Positions 6,493-12,840 of a stretch of 12,840 bases of DNA are shown here, in pieces (the first letter of the stretch is position 1; each line of letters opens with the position of its first letter). The position numbers and the translations under genes were made by a program. Source of the DNA: CAZFLM01 sp964519955 (GTDB taxonomy: Bacteria; Armatimonadota; Chthonomonadetes; Chthonomonadales; CAJBBX01); NCBI GenBank assembly GCA_964519955.1, contig CAZFLM010000130.1, positions 1 to 12,840 on the forward strand. Reading direction: 5' to 3'. Under the pieces are notes generated by a model that saw nothing but the letters and a program-made list of their open reading frames with translations, made no database searches and was not told the DNA's origin.

Positions 6493-9345
6493 CAGCAGCT
6501 TCTCGCAGATCCGGCTCCACCACCGGGTCTGCATGTATTCCACCGCGCGCTCGGCCCGCCGGGCTGCCTCGGCCCGGTCTGCGTAGACGCGCTCCAACTG
6601 CTCCACCAGCTCCGCCACCGACGACTCACCCCAGCCGTCGTACCCCGCGAACACCGGCACAGGCGCAACCGCTCCCTGCTGGCGAAGCGGGTAGCAGTGC
6701 GCCTCGTCGACTAGGTCCAGATGCCCGGTGTTCGCGGACAGCACCGTCGGCACGCCGCACGCCATCGCCTCCATCGCCACGAGGTTCGTCGCCGCTTCGC
6801 ACCTATTCGGGAAGACAGCCACGTCAGCGCCGCGCAGCGCCATCGGACCAGCGGTGTAGGGCATCGGCCCCAGGTCCACCACCGCGGTCCGAGGGATGCC
6901 GTTCTCCTCCAGCCAGTCGGTCAGCAGCAGGGCGCGTGACGGGCCGATCTCGGGACGCCCCACAACATGCCCGGCGGTCTCGATGCCGAGCAGCGTCTGG
7001 GGCCAAGGGTTATGCCACGCGGTGAGCAGGAGCGCCTCCGGGTGCCGGGCGACGAACTCGCGGAAGGCGGCGACCACGATATCCTGCCCCTTGCGATACT
7101 CCAGCTTGCCCCCGGAGAACACCACGAAGCGCCCGGGGAACGCGGGCGACTGCCTGGCGGGGTGGAACAGAGCCGGGTCGACGCCTTGCTCCAGAACGCG
7201 AACGTTCGACAGCCCGGCCCGCAGCAGCACGTCTCTGCACCAGGCGGTGGGCGTCAGCAGGACGTCCAGGCCCTGAAGCACGGCCAGATCGTCGTTTCGC
7301 AGAGCGGTGTCCTCGATCACCGGCAAGCCCACGCGCAGGCGTGCCTCTGGATCCAGTTGCGGCGCGGCCTGGGCGCAGCGGTTCCCGAGCGGATACAGGC
7401 ACGCACACTCGGCAATGTCGCCCGCGCCGGTCCGAAGCGCTTCATCCAGGAGCGCACGCGCGAGCGGCTGGTCCTCGAGGCCGGCGTGGTTCGGCGGCGC
7501 CGCGAACACCACGTCGCAATCGTCGCGCCGGATCAGCTCGACGGCCATGCCGAGCCCAACCACGCCCCAACCGATCGGCCCACCCACCGGCCAGCCAAAG
7601 CTGACACACGTCCGTGCTGCCTTCGCTGCCGCTGCGGTTGCGGCGGCGACCTGAGGCGCTTGCCCGCTCGCCGCCAACTCGCGCAACTCGCCGGCGGCGC
7701 GAGCGATAACCGAGGTCCAGTCGCCCGCGGTCCCCTGCCGCAGCAGGCGCATCGTCGGGTACCAGGGCGTGTCCTCCCGGTCCAGCATCCAGCGCCAGTC
7801 GGGTACGCGCGCGATCAGCGTCCAGACCGGCACGCCCAGGGCCCCGGCCAGGTGCGCCACCGAGGTGTCCACCGCGATGACCAGGTCCATGCACCGCAGC
7901 GCGGCAGCCGTATCGGCGAAGTCCCGCAGGTCCGCCGCAAGGTCGGTGATCGGCAGCATCTCGGCCAGCGACGATAGCTGCGCGGCGGGCCCGCCCTTCT
8001 GGAAGCTGTAGAAGCGAACGCCGCTCGCGGCCGCCAGCGGCGCGAATGCGCTGGCATCGACCGAACGCGTGCTGTCGGAACGGTGGTCGGGGTTGCCGGC
8101 CCATACGAGCCCGACCTTGAGCCCCTCACCGTCTCCAACCCGCTGAGACCACCGCTCGACGCGATCGTCGGGTGCGCGCAGGTACGGGCCGGCGTCCGGC
8201 ATATCGTCCAGCGTCGTGCCGAACAGCGCGGCCAGGCTCATCATCTCGATGTAGGTGTCGAAGGGCGCTTCGACGGCGAAGTCGTCGCGGCGCGCCAGCA
8301 CCTCGTCCACGAGGCCCGAGGCGCGCATCAGATCCGCCAGGCCCGGCTGGCATTCGAGCAGCACCCGCCCGCCGCGCGCACGCACCATGGGCAGGTACCG
8401 AGCGAACTGGATGGTGTCGCCGTTGCCCTGCTCGGCGCACACCAGAACCGTCCTGCCGCCAAGCGGCCGCCCGTCCCAGCGAGGCTGAGAGAAGCCGCGG
8501 GGCGGGAAGCTGGGCGTCTTGAGGCGCCACTCCATCTCCGCGAAGCCGCGCGAAAGATCGCCCTGCATCAGAAGCGAGTAGGCGCGGTTCGTGCGCGCGA
8601 GTGCGTGGTCGGGCCCCGCCTGGGCGGCCTGGTCGGCCTCCGCGAAGGCCTCATCCACCCGGGACGAGTTCAGGAGCGCGACCGTGCGGTTGTTGCGCGC
8701 CTCGACGTTGTTGGGGTCGCATGCCAGAGCGCGGTCGAAGCACGCCATCGCGTCCTCGATCGCCCCGCGCTCCTGGTACACCGTCCCGAGGTTGCTGTGG
8801 GCATCCGAGTAGTCCGGCCGAAGCTCGAGAGCCCGGCGGTAGCGCATCGACGCGCCATCCAGATCGCCCTGTCGCTGCAGGATGACGCCGAGGTTGTTCT
8901 GCGCCTCTGCGTAGCTCGGCCTCGCCTCGATAGCCCGCTCGTACGAGTCGCGGGCCTCCGCGAGTCTCCCCAGCTCCTTGTGCAGGTTGCCGAGGTTATT
9001 GTGTGCCTCCGCCATCCTCGGATGCAGCTCGATCGCGCGCTGGTAGCTAGACACAGCGTCGTCGAGGCGCCCCGCGCTCCGCAGTGCGATAGCGAGGTTG
9101 TAGTGGGTGTCGACGTGGTACGGCCGCAAGCGGGCCGCGCACTCCAGCTCGGTAACCGCGTGCGCGGTCGCACCGTGCCTCGCGTAGAGGGTGCCCAGGA
9201 GGAAGCGGGCATGGGCGTCGTCGGGCCTGTGCGCCAGGGCCTGGCGGAGCAGGCCCTCCGCCAGCGCGGGGTCACCTCGCTGCTCGGCCAGACCGGCTTC
9301 ACGAATCAGGTCGGCATACTCGACCACGTGCGGAGCGATCGGCAT
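6475..9345 (-). CDS. Three-part TPR - GT9-like - GT4-like bifunctional glycosyltransferase
   Basis: The product is 956 residues from the ATG at 9345, which has GGAG 8 nt upstream; longer open frame beyond it lacks TPR character and runs into the small gene at 9396-9749. Residues ~10-275 are seven to eight TPRs. Residues ~288-555 are a GT9-like domain nearly co-linear with the downstream paralogue: AEQGNGDTIQFARYLP (304-319), LVWAGNP (413-419), DTSVAHLAGALG (493-504), VPDWRWMLDR (514-523). An Ala-rich linker (~559-577) leads to a GT4-type domain (~578-956) with Gly-rich start, FSGGKLEYRKGQD (743-755) and EAATNLVAMEAMACGVP (850-866). The soluble protein has no signal peptide. I infer that it builds a glycan of at least two sugars on flagellin or a filament protein: one domain may prime and the other extend. 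Donor sugars are unknown. It is coupled to the next gene by a 4-bp overlap and lies 50 bp after the fliT/flgN-like gene. Confidence 0.88.
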   Translation of the reverse strand: MPIAPHVVEYADLIREAGLAEQRGDPALAEGLLRQALAHRPDDAHARFLLGTLYARHGATAHAVTELECAARLRPYHVDTHYNLAIALRSAGRLDDAVSSYQRAIELHPRMAEAHNNLGNLHKELGRLAEARDSYERAIEARPSYAEAQNNLGVILQRQGDLDGASMRYRRALELRPDYSDAHSNLGTVYQERGAIEDAMACFDRALACDPNNVEARNNRTVALLNSSRVDEAFAEADQAAQAGPDHALARTNRAYSLLMQGDLSRGFAEMEWRLKTPSFPPRGFSQPRWDGRPLGGRTVLVCAEQGNGDTIQFARYLPMVRARGGRVLLECQPGLADLMRASGLVDEVLARRDDFAVEAPFDTYIEMMSLAALFGTTLDDMPDAGPYLRAPDDRVERWSQRVGDGEGLKVGLVWAGNPDHRSDSTRSVDASAFAPLAAASGVRFYSFQKGGPAAQLSSLAEMLPITDLAADLRDFADTAAALRCMDLVIAVDTSVAHLAGALGVPVWTLIARVPDWRWMLDREDTPWYPTMRLLRQGTAGDWTSVIARAAGELRELAASGQAPQVAAATAAAAKAARTCVSFGWPVGGPIGWGVVGLGMAVELIRRDDCDVVFAAPPNHAGLEDQPLARALLDEALRTGAGDIAECACLYPLGNRCAQAAPQLDPEARLRVGLPVIEDTALRNDDLAVLQGLDVLLTPTAWCRDVLLRAGLSNVRVLEQGVDPALFHPARQSPAFPGRFVVFSGGKLEYRKGQDIVVAAFREFVARHPEALLLTAWHNPWPQTLLGIETAGHVVGRPEIGPSRALLLTDWLEENGIPRTAVVDLGPMPYTAGPMALRGADVAVFPNRCEAATNLVAMEAMACGVPTVLSANTGHLDLVDEAHCYPLRQQGAVAPVPVFAGYDGWGESSVAELVEQLERVYADRAEAARRAERAVEYMQTRWWSRICEKLLKELAE

Positions 9346-9395
9346 GGGCGCATCTCCATGCGGAATGGGGCACCTCAATGTGACGCGGCAGTTCG

Positions 9396-9749
9396 CTACC
9401 AGGCGCTGTTGTAGCCCCTGGCACTGCTCTGAGCGGACAGGGCATACGACTTGCGCAGACGCTTGGCGGCGGCGGACTGGCGGAGGCGGCCTGAGACCTC
9501 GTCGAGGCGCCCTCGTAGGAACTCGAGCGCGCATGCATGCGCGCGCTGGATCTCGGCGATGGTTTGCCGCACTTCCGGCGTCAGGACGGGCCCGCTCCCA
9601 ACGTAGTCGCTCATCGCTGGCCGCAGCAGCTTGGCGGCCCGGCATAGGCCGGTCACATCACCTGCGTCGACGGCGGCCGCCTCCTCGCGCGCCAGTTGCC
9701 GGAGCCGAGCCAGCGCTCGCTCCGCAGTCATTCCGCTAGGCTGCTGCAT
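9396..9749 (-). CDS. Small helical FliT/FlgN-like flagellar export chaperone (predicted)
   Basis: The product is 117 residues. The ATG at 9749 overlaps the end of fliS by 14 bp and has AGGTGAGG at 9766-9759, 9 nt upstream; an in-frame ATG at 9731 has no ribosome site. The sequence is almost wholly helical and charged: ALARLRQLAREEAAAVDAG, a short break around GSGPVLTPEVR, then a long helix to KRLRKSYA and a polar tail. The pattern of an early Leu/Glu helix, a residue pair like AGD, and a later long helix suits the FlgN/FliT family of export chaperones. Position directly after fliD and fliS is the normal place for fliT, the FliD chaperone. Sequence alone does not decide between FliT and FlgN, so no symbol is given; an unrelated small coiled protein is possible. 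Confidence 0.7.
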   Translation of the reverse strand: MQQPSGMTAERALARLRQLAREEAAAVDAGDVTGLCRAAKLLRPAMSDYVGSGPVLTPEVRQTIAEIQRAHACALEFLRGRLDEVSGRLRQSAAAKRLRKSYALSAQSSARGYNSAW

Positions 9750-10161
9750 CCGCGGTAACCTCACCTGTTCCGCCCGCCGTCTGGCGAGCGTCGAGTTCCA
9801 CCCAGCTCTCGCGCAACTCGGACAGCATCGATACCACCAGGTCGATGTCCTCGACGCGGTCGAACAAGTTCGCTTCCACCAGGCGCTCGTACATGAACAC
9901 GTAGAGCCGCCGGAGGTTGTATGCCACCTGCCCACCCTTGTCGAGGTCGAGCGTGCCCATCAGGCCGTTGATGATGTTCTGGCCCTTGAGCATGAACTCG
10001 TGGCGCCCCGGCACATCGCCTGCGACCATGCGCTCGCGCGCGATCGACAGGAACCGAATGGCGCCATCGTAGAGCATCACGACCAACTGCGTGGGGCGAG
10101 CGGCTGAAACCTGCGCCCGGCGGTACTCGCGATTCAGATACGCGGATGATGCAACAGCCAT
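9736..10161 (-). CDS. fliS: Flagellar secretion chaperone FliS
   Basis: The product is 141 residues, close to the usual FliS length of about 130. FliS binds the C-terminus of flagellin in the cytoplasm and keeps it from polymerising before export. Family signatures are clear: an N-terminal YLNREYRRAQVSAARP segment, LVVMLYDGAIRFL (26-38), the helix carrying KGQNIINGLMGTLDLDKGG, NLRRLYVFMYERLVEANL (82-99) and a final helix ending LRESWVEL. The C-terminal Thr/Ala/Gly-rich tail (~126-141) is not part of the fold. A weak AGGA lies about 10 nt before the ATG. Its end overlaps the next gene by 14 bp. The 148-bp gap from fliD is unusually long for this cluster and may hold its own promoter. Confidence 0.96.
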   Translation of the reverse strand: MAVASSAYLNREYRRAQVSAARPTQLVVMLYDGAIRFLSIARERMVAGDVPGRHEFMLKGQNIINGLMGTLDLDKGGQVAYNLRRLYVFMYERLVEANLFDRVEDIDLVVSMLSELRESWVELDARQTAGGTGEVTADAAA

Positions 10162-10309
10162 GCTGGATATGTCCTGGTTCGCGGAGATGGCGACCGACTT
10201 GGGGTCTGCGGGGGCGGTCGTGCGACCCCAGTAGTATTATCGGAAGATCGAGGTCCGGGCAGGAGCCAAGAACCGGGCCGAACGCCGCCGTCGCCCGCGC
10301 CGCGATGGC
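10162..10309 (-). promoter_or_regulatory. fliD-fliS intergenic region with a sigma28-like -10 element
   Basis: On the - strand TCCGATAA (10244-10237) is one base from the FliA -10 consensus GCCGATAA and is the only AT-rich spot nearby. It lies 75 bp before the fliS ATG. No TAAA-type -35 is found at the proper distance (the spot reads CCTGCCCG), so the call is tentative. A short hairpin, GGTC-GTGC-GACC (10216-10227), lies between it and fliS, with no T-run. Confidence 0.25.
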
Positions 10310-12571
10310 CTAGCTTGACTTCTTGTAGTACCCCGTGATCCCGCTCAGGGCCGAGGAGCTGTCCTGAAGGTTGGCTATCGCCTCCTCCATCGCCGTGAAC
10401 TGCTGGCGCCAGAACGACTCCTTCGCGTCGATGCTCTCCTGCGCGCTCTCGATCTCGTCCTCGAGGTCCGTGATCTGCTCAGTCAGCGAATCGGACAGCT
10501 CGGTCAGCGTGCCATCAGACGTATCGTCGGCGAGCGCGGTGTGGATACCGGCAAGGACCGCGACGCCCTTGGACACGATGACTGTGCCGTACTGGCCCGC
10601 CGTACTCGCGGTCACGCGCAACTGCAGCCCCTCGGTGGTGGCGTTGCCCGTGGTACCGATCATGAGCTGCCCGGATCCCGTCATCAGCTCGCCGTTCACG
10701 GTGCCCTCGACATCGAGCCCCGTGCCGACGCTCAGGTCCGAGCCGATGCCGCTGTTGTTCGCGGCGGCCGCCTGATCGGACTGCACGCGGAACGTGCCCG
10801 CCGACCCGAACACCTTCGACGTCAGCAGCAGCCGGTTGCTGTCGATGGACGCGCTGACATACGCCGAGACGGAGCTGTCCTTGTTGATCGCGTTCACGAT
10901 GTCCTGAAGCGTCGAGTTCGCCGCGATCGTGATCCCGCGCGAGGTCGACCCGAACACGATGCCGCTGAACGTGAGCAGCTCAGAGGTCGCGTTGTCGTTC
11001 GCGGTGTGGGCGATCGAAGCGGTGAGCTGCCCCTTGGTGGCAGGCTGCGTCACCGACACGACATAGCCCTTGGACCCGCTCGGAACCGTGTCCGAAGTCG
11101 ATCCGACGTACGTCACACTGTCGTTGGATGTGATGGCGCTCGACTGGAACAGGTTCTTGACCGAGGTGAGGTTGTCGCTGAGCGCCGCCTCCAACTCCGT
11201 GCTATCGACGCTGAGCAGTCCCTCCTCGTCCAGCGTGATGCCGATCGCCGCGATCGAGGTGATGCCCCCGCTAAGCCCGGAGACCTCACCCGTGATCGAG
11301 TTGGCGATGTCATCCATCATCGAGGAGATGGTGTAGTTGCCGAACAGCACCCCGCTAGACTCGGACTCCGAGTCGTAGTAGTCGTAGTTGGCAATCCCGT
11401 TGACCAGGTTGTTGTACGCCGACACCATGTTGTTGATGGCAGTCTCGACACCCGAGGTGTCAGCCGCCACCGTGATCTTGGTCGTGGGCGTGTCGGTGTC
11501 GTCCTGCAGATAGAGCGTGACGTTCTCGATGGCGTCCGATATCGTGTTCGAGCTGCGCTCCATGGAGACGCCGTCTAGCACGAACTTGGCGTTCTGCCCC
11601 TCGATCAGATTCGCGTCGGACGCTACGGAGCGCTGGACGAAGCCGAGGTTGGCCAGGATGTTGCTGCTGTCCGTGAAGCTCGTCGCGCCGGCGATCTCGA
11701 TGCGCTGCTCGGTAGCGCCCGTGCTCTCGTTCGTGACCGAGCTGACCGTCGTGGTGAGGCCGGTTGCCGCCTGGATCTTGGTCGCGAGCGACGAGAGGGT
11801 GTCTGTGCCAAGGTCGATCGAGACGTCGGTGCCATTGATCTGCACGGTGCCCGAAGCTGGGCTCGTGATGCCCAGCATCGTCGCGATCGACGTGCTGCTG
11901 CTGGAGAACCCGTCCGAGGCGTACCCGCCGGTGATGGCATGTGCCGCGGTCGCGGAGCCGCTGGACAGGAAGCCGAGCGTGGAGGTCAGGATGGTGCCGG
12001 AACCGACCTCGGAGAGAGACAACTGGTCGGCGCCGGTGTTGTCGCTCGTCAGCACCATGCGGTACTGCCCCGATGAGGGCATCACGATGTTGGCCGTCAC
12101 ATCCGCATCGGCGTCGTTGATCTTCTCGGCCAGCGAAGTAAGCGTGTCGTCCGAAGTCACCGTGATCGCAACGCCGTTGACCAGGAACTGGCCGGACACG
12201 CCCAGGGCATCGGACTTGCTCGACTTCGTGGCGGAACCGAAGGTATCAGCCTTGGCGAGCTGGGTCACCTTGAGCGTGTGCGTGCCGGCTGTGGCGCCGG
12301 TGTTGGCCGACGCGGTGGCGGCATCGGTATTGCTGCTGGTGGCTGAACACGAGGTGAAGGCGCTGACCTGCTGAAGCGAAGTGACGGAGGAGCGAAGCGC
12401 GGTGACGAGGGCGGTCACCTGCTTGACGGCAGTCTGCTCCTCCTGCAGGTTCGACTTCTTCGTTTCGAGCTTGGTCTTCGTGGTGGAAGCCAGCGTGACC
12501 AACTGCTCGACGATCGAATCGGTGTCGATGCTGCTGGCGATGCCTGAGAACGATATTGTGCCGGAAGCCAT
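10310..12571 (-). CDS. fliD: Flagellar filament capping protein FliD (HAP2)
   Basis: The product is 753 residues, long beside the ~470 of enteric FliD. FliD caps the filament tip and guides flagellin assembly outside the cell after type III export, so no signal peptide is expected. The N-terminal D0/D1 region (1-~105) has the typical SGIASSIDTDSIVEQL (9-24) and a coiled coil. Flagellin-IN-type motifs occur at DDTLTSLAEKI (141-151), TDTLSSLATKI (256-266) and NSTLQDIVNAI (552-562). FVLDGVSMERSSNTISDAI (330-348) closes the N-terminal domain and IGITLDEEGLLSVD (443-456) marks the C-terminal one. About 190 residues (480-670) are inserted before the final coiled coil and FTAMEEAIANLQ (725-736). GTVNGELMTGSGQ (623-635) is a motif of long FliDs. 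A GAGG lies 9 nt before the ATG. The protein is Ser/Thr-rich, offering many possible sites if the glycosyltransferases act on it. Confidence 0.96.
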   Translation of the reverse strand: MASGTISFSGIASSIDTDSIVEQLVTLASTTKTKLETKKSNLQEEQTAVKQVTALVTALRSSVTSLQQVSAFTSCSATSSNTDAATASANTGATAGTHTLKVTQLAKADTFGSATKSSKSDALGVSGQFLVNGVAITVTSDDTLTSLAEKINDADADVTANIVMPSSGQYRMVLTSDNTGADQLSLSEVGSGTILTSTLGFLSSGSATAAHAITGGYASDGFSSSSTSIATMLGITSPASGTVQINGTDVSIDLGTDTLSSLATKIQAATGLTTTVSSVTNESTGATEQRIEIAGATSFTDSSNILANLGFVQRSVASDANLIEGQNAKFVLDGVSMERSSNTISDAIENVTLYLQDDTDTPTTKITVAADTSGVETAINNMVSAYNNLVNGIANYDYYDSESESSGVLFGNYTISSMMDDIANSITGEVSGLSGGITSIAAIGITLDEEGLLSVDSTELEAALSDNLTSVKNLFQSSAITSNDSVTYVGSTSDTVPSGSKGYVVSVTQPATKGQLTASIAHTANDNATSELLTFSGIVFGSTSRGITIAANSTLQDIVNAINKDSSVSAYVSASIDSNRLLLTSKVFGSAGTFRVQSDQAAAANNSGIGSDLSVGTGLDVEGTVNGELMTGSGQLMIGTTGNATTEGLQLRVTASTAGQYGTVIVSKGVAVLAGIHTALADDTSDGTLTELSDSLTEQITDLEDEIESAQESIDAKESFWRQQFTAMEEAIANLQDSSSALSGITGYYKKSS

Positions 12572-12677
12572 ATCAGCGCACCTCGCGCGTCCCGCTCATC
12601 ACACGGCGGCATCTCTGCTCAACCGGCGGACAAGCCGAAGCGCCTCACACGCGCCCGCCGTCCGCCAGACTACGCCG
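12572..12677 (-). other. Intergenic region upstream of fliD
   Basis: These 106 bp lie between the MgtC-like stop and the fliD start. They hold the fliD ribosome site (GAGG) and a 7-bp inverted repeat, GGCGGAC at 12625-12631 with GTCCGCC at 12660-12666. I see no convincing sigma70 or sigma28 promoter; a GG-N10-GC spacing is present but is expected by chance in such GC-rich sequence. Confidence 0.35.
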
Positions 12678-12840
12678 TCATGTGGACGTGTGGTTGGCCG
12701 CCCCGGGGCGGCCCATGCCCGCCAGCATTCCAAGGCTGGCGACCACCCATACGGTTGCCGCGGTCGTCAGGCCGTGGATCGCGTCGCTGCCGACCCGCAT
12801 GATGGCCCCCGCGCCGATAAAGCCCACGCCGGTGACCACC
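12678..12840 (-). CDS. MgtC/SapB family membrane protein, C-terminal part only
   Basis: On the - strand the frame is open from the right edge to TGA at 12680-12678 (53 visible residues). It reads VVTGVGFIGAGAIM followed by IHGLTTAATVWVVASLGMLAGMG, which is the MgtC/SapB signature: a GxGFxGAG helix, then GLTTAA and a Trp-containing helix. Members are inner-membrane proteins linked to Mg2+ limitation, acid stress or virulence in pathogens, but many are uncharacterised. The protein ends only about 10 residues after the second helix (RPGAANHTST), whereas most relatives go on into another hydrophobic helix. No other frame downstream restores one, so the short end looks genuine rather than a simple frameshift. 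The 5' part is outside the window. Confidence 0.82.
   Translation of the reverse strand, partial: VVTGVGFIGAGAIMRVGSDAIHGLTTAATVWVVASLGMLAGMGRPGAANHTST
12696..12713. repeat. Perfect 18-bp GC palindrome inside the MgtC-like 3' end
   Basis: GGCCGCCCCGGGGCGGCC equals its own reverse complement (9-bp arms, no spacer). It lies 16 bp upstream of the MgtC-like stop codon, in the stretch that codes the unusual tail. No T-run follows in either direction. Confidence 0.6.

Noticed and set aside
4889..6586. Long open frame (565 codons) on the + strand opposite the glycosyltransferase genes
   Set aside because: Its product is a low-complexity Arg/Ala/Gly/His-rich shadow typical of GC-rich antisense frames. 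The - strand has clear TPR and GT motifs over the same bases.
8083..9414. Open frame of 443 codons on the + strand opposite the TPR-GT9-GT4 gene
   Set aside because: It mirrors the TPR periodicity of the real gene and has no domain or ribosome site of its own.
10201..10229. Inverted repeat GGGGTC / GACCCC as a fliD terminator
   Set aside because: The stem is short, the loop is 17 nt and no T-run follows, so it is not a credible intrinsic terminator.
11517..12374. Open frame of 285 codons on the + strand opposite fliD
   Set aside because: Its Val/Ser/Ala-rich product is the complement of the Ser/Thr-rich fliD sequence, and fliD is unmistakable on the - strand.
12640..12677. Sigma54-like GG-N10-GC spacing upstream of fliD
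   Set aside because: The rest of the consensus (TGGCACG and TTGCA) is missing, and the spacing alone is expected by chance in sequence this rich in G and C.

Overview
The window is GC-rich bacterial DNA (by eye about two thirds G+C). It is densely coded on both strands and shows no rRNA, tRNA, CRISPR array or insertion sequence. The flagellar genes show a motile bacterium. Nothing here fixes the phylum. An uncultured or deep-branching lineage such as Armatimonadota is only a guess from the gene mixture.

Layout. Positions 1-3188 (+ strand) hold a compact cluster: three membrane proteins I cannot assign (the first cut by the window edge), spaced by 1 bp and by a 4-bp overlap, followed 29 bp later by a GH130 family glycoside phosphorylase. 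Everything from 3248 to the right edge is on the - strand, so the two halves converge at about 3190-3250. Read in the - direction, the right half begins with the 3' end of an MgtC/SapB-type membrane protein (12840-12678). Then come fliD (filament cap), fliS (flagellin chaperone), a small helical protein in the usual place of fliT/flgN, and two large TPR-glycosyltransferases coupled by a GTGA overlap. A hairpin, a sigma70-like promoter, an NlpC/P60 peptidase with two SH3-like domains and no signal peptide, and a small GyrI-like ligand-binding protein follow.

How the genes fit together. The fliD-fliS-fliT/flgN block followed at once by two TPR-glycosyltransferases suggests a flagellin or filament glycosylation unit. 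The TPR plus GT-B layout is the one described for Caulobacter FlmG, in which the TPR part binds flagellin and the GT part adds sugar. Here there are two paralogues, and the longer one carries a second, GT4-like transferase fused to its C-terminus. This is inference from architecture and position; no flagellin gene lies in the window.

The best candidate for something undescribed is the left-hand membrane trio with its GH130 partner. Two polytopic proteins flank a protein whose soluble domain sits between two membrane helices and is probably extracytoplasmic. I recognise no family for any of the three. Smaller curiosities are tandem TTCGAC heptamers on both sides of the GyrI-like gene, a hairpin that contains the -35 box of the peptidase promoter, and an MgtC-like protein that ends unusually soon after its signature motif.
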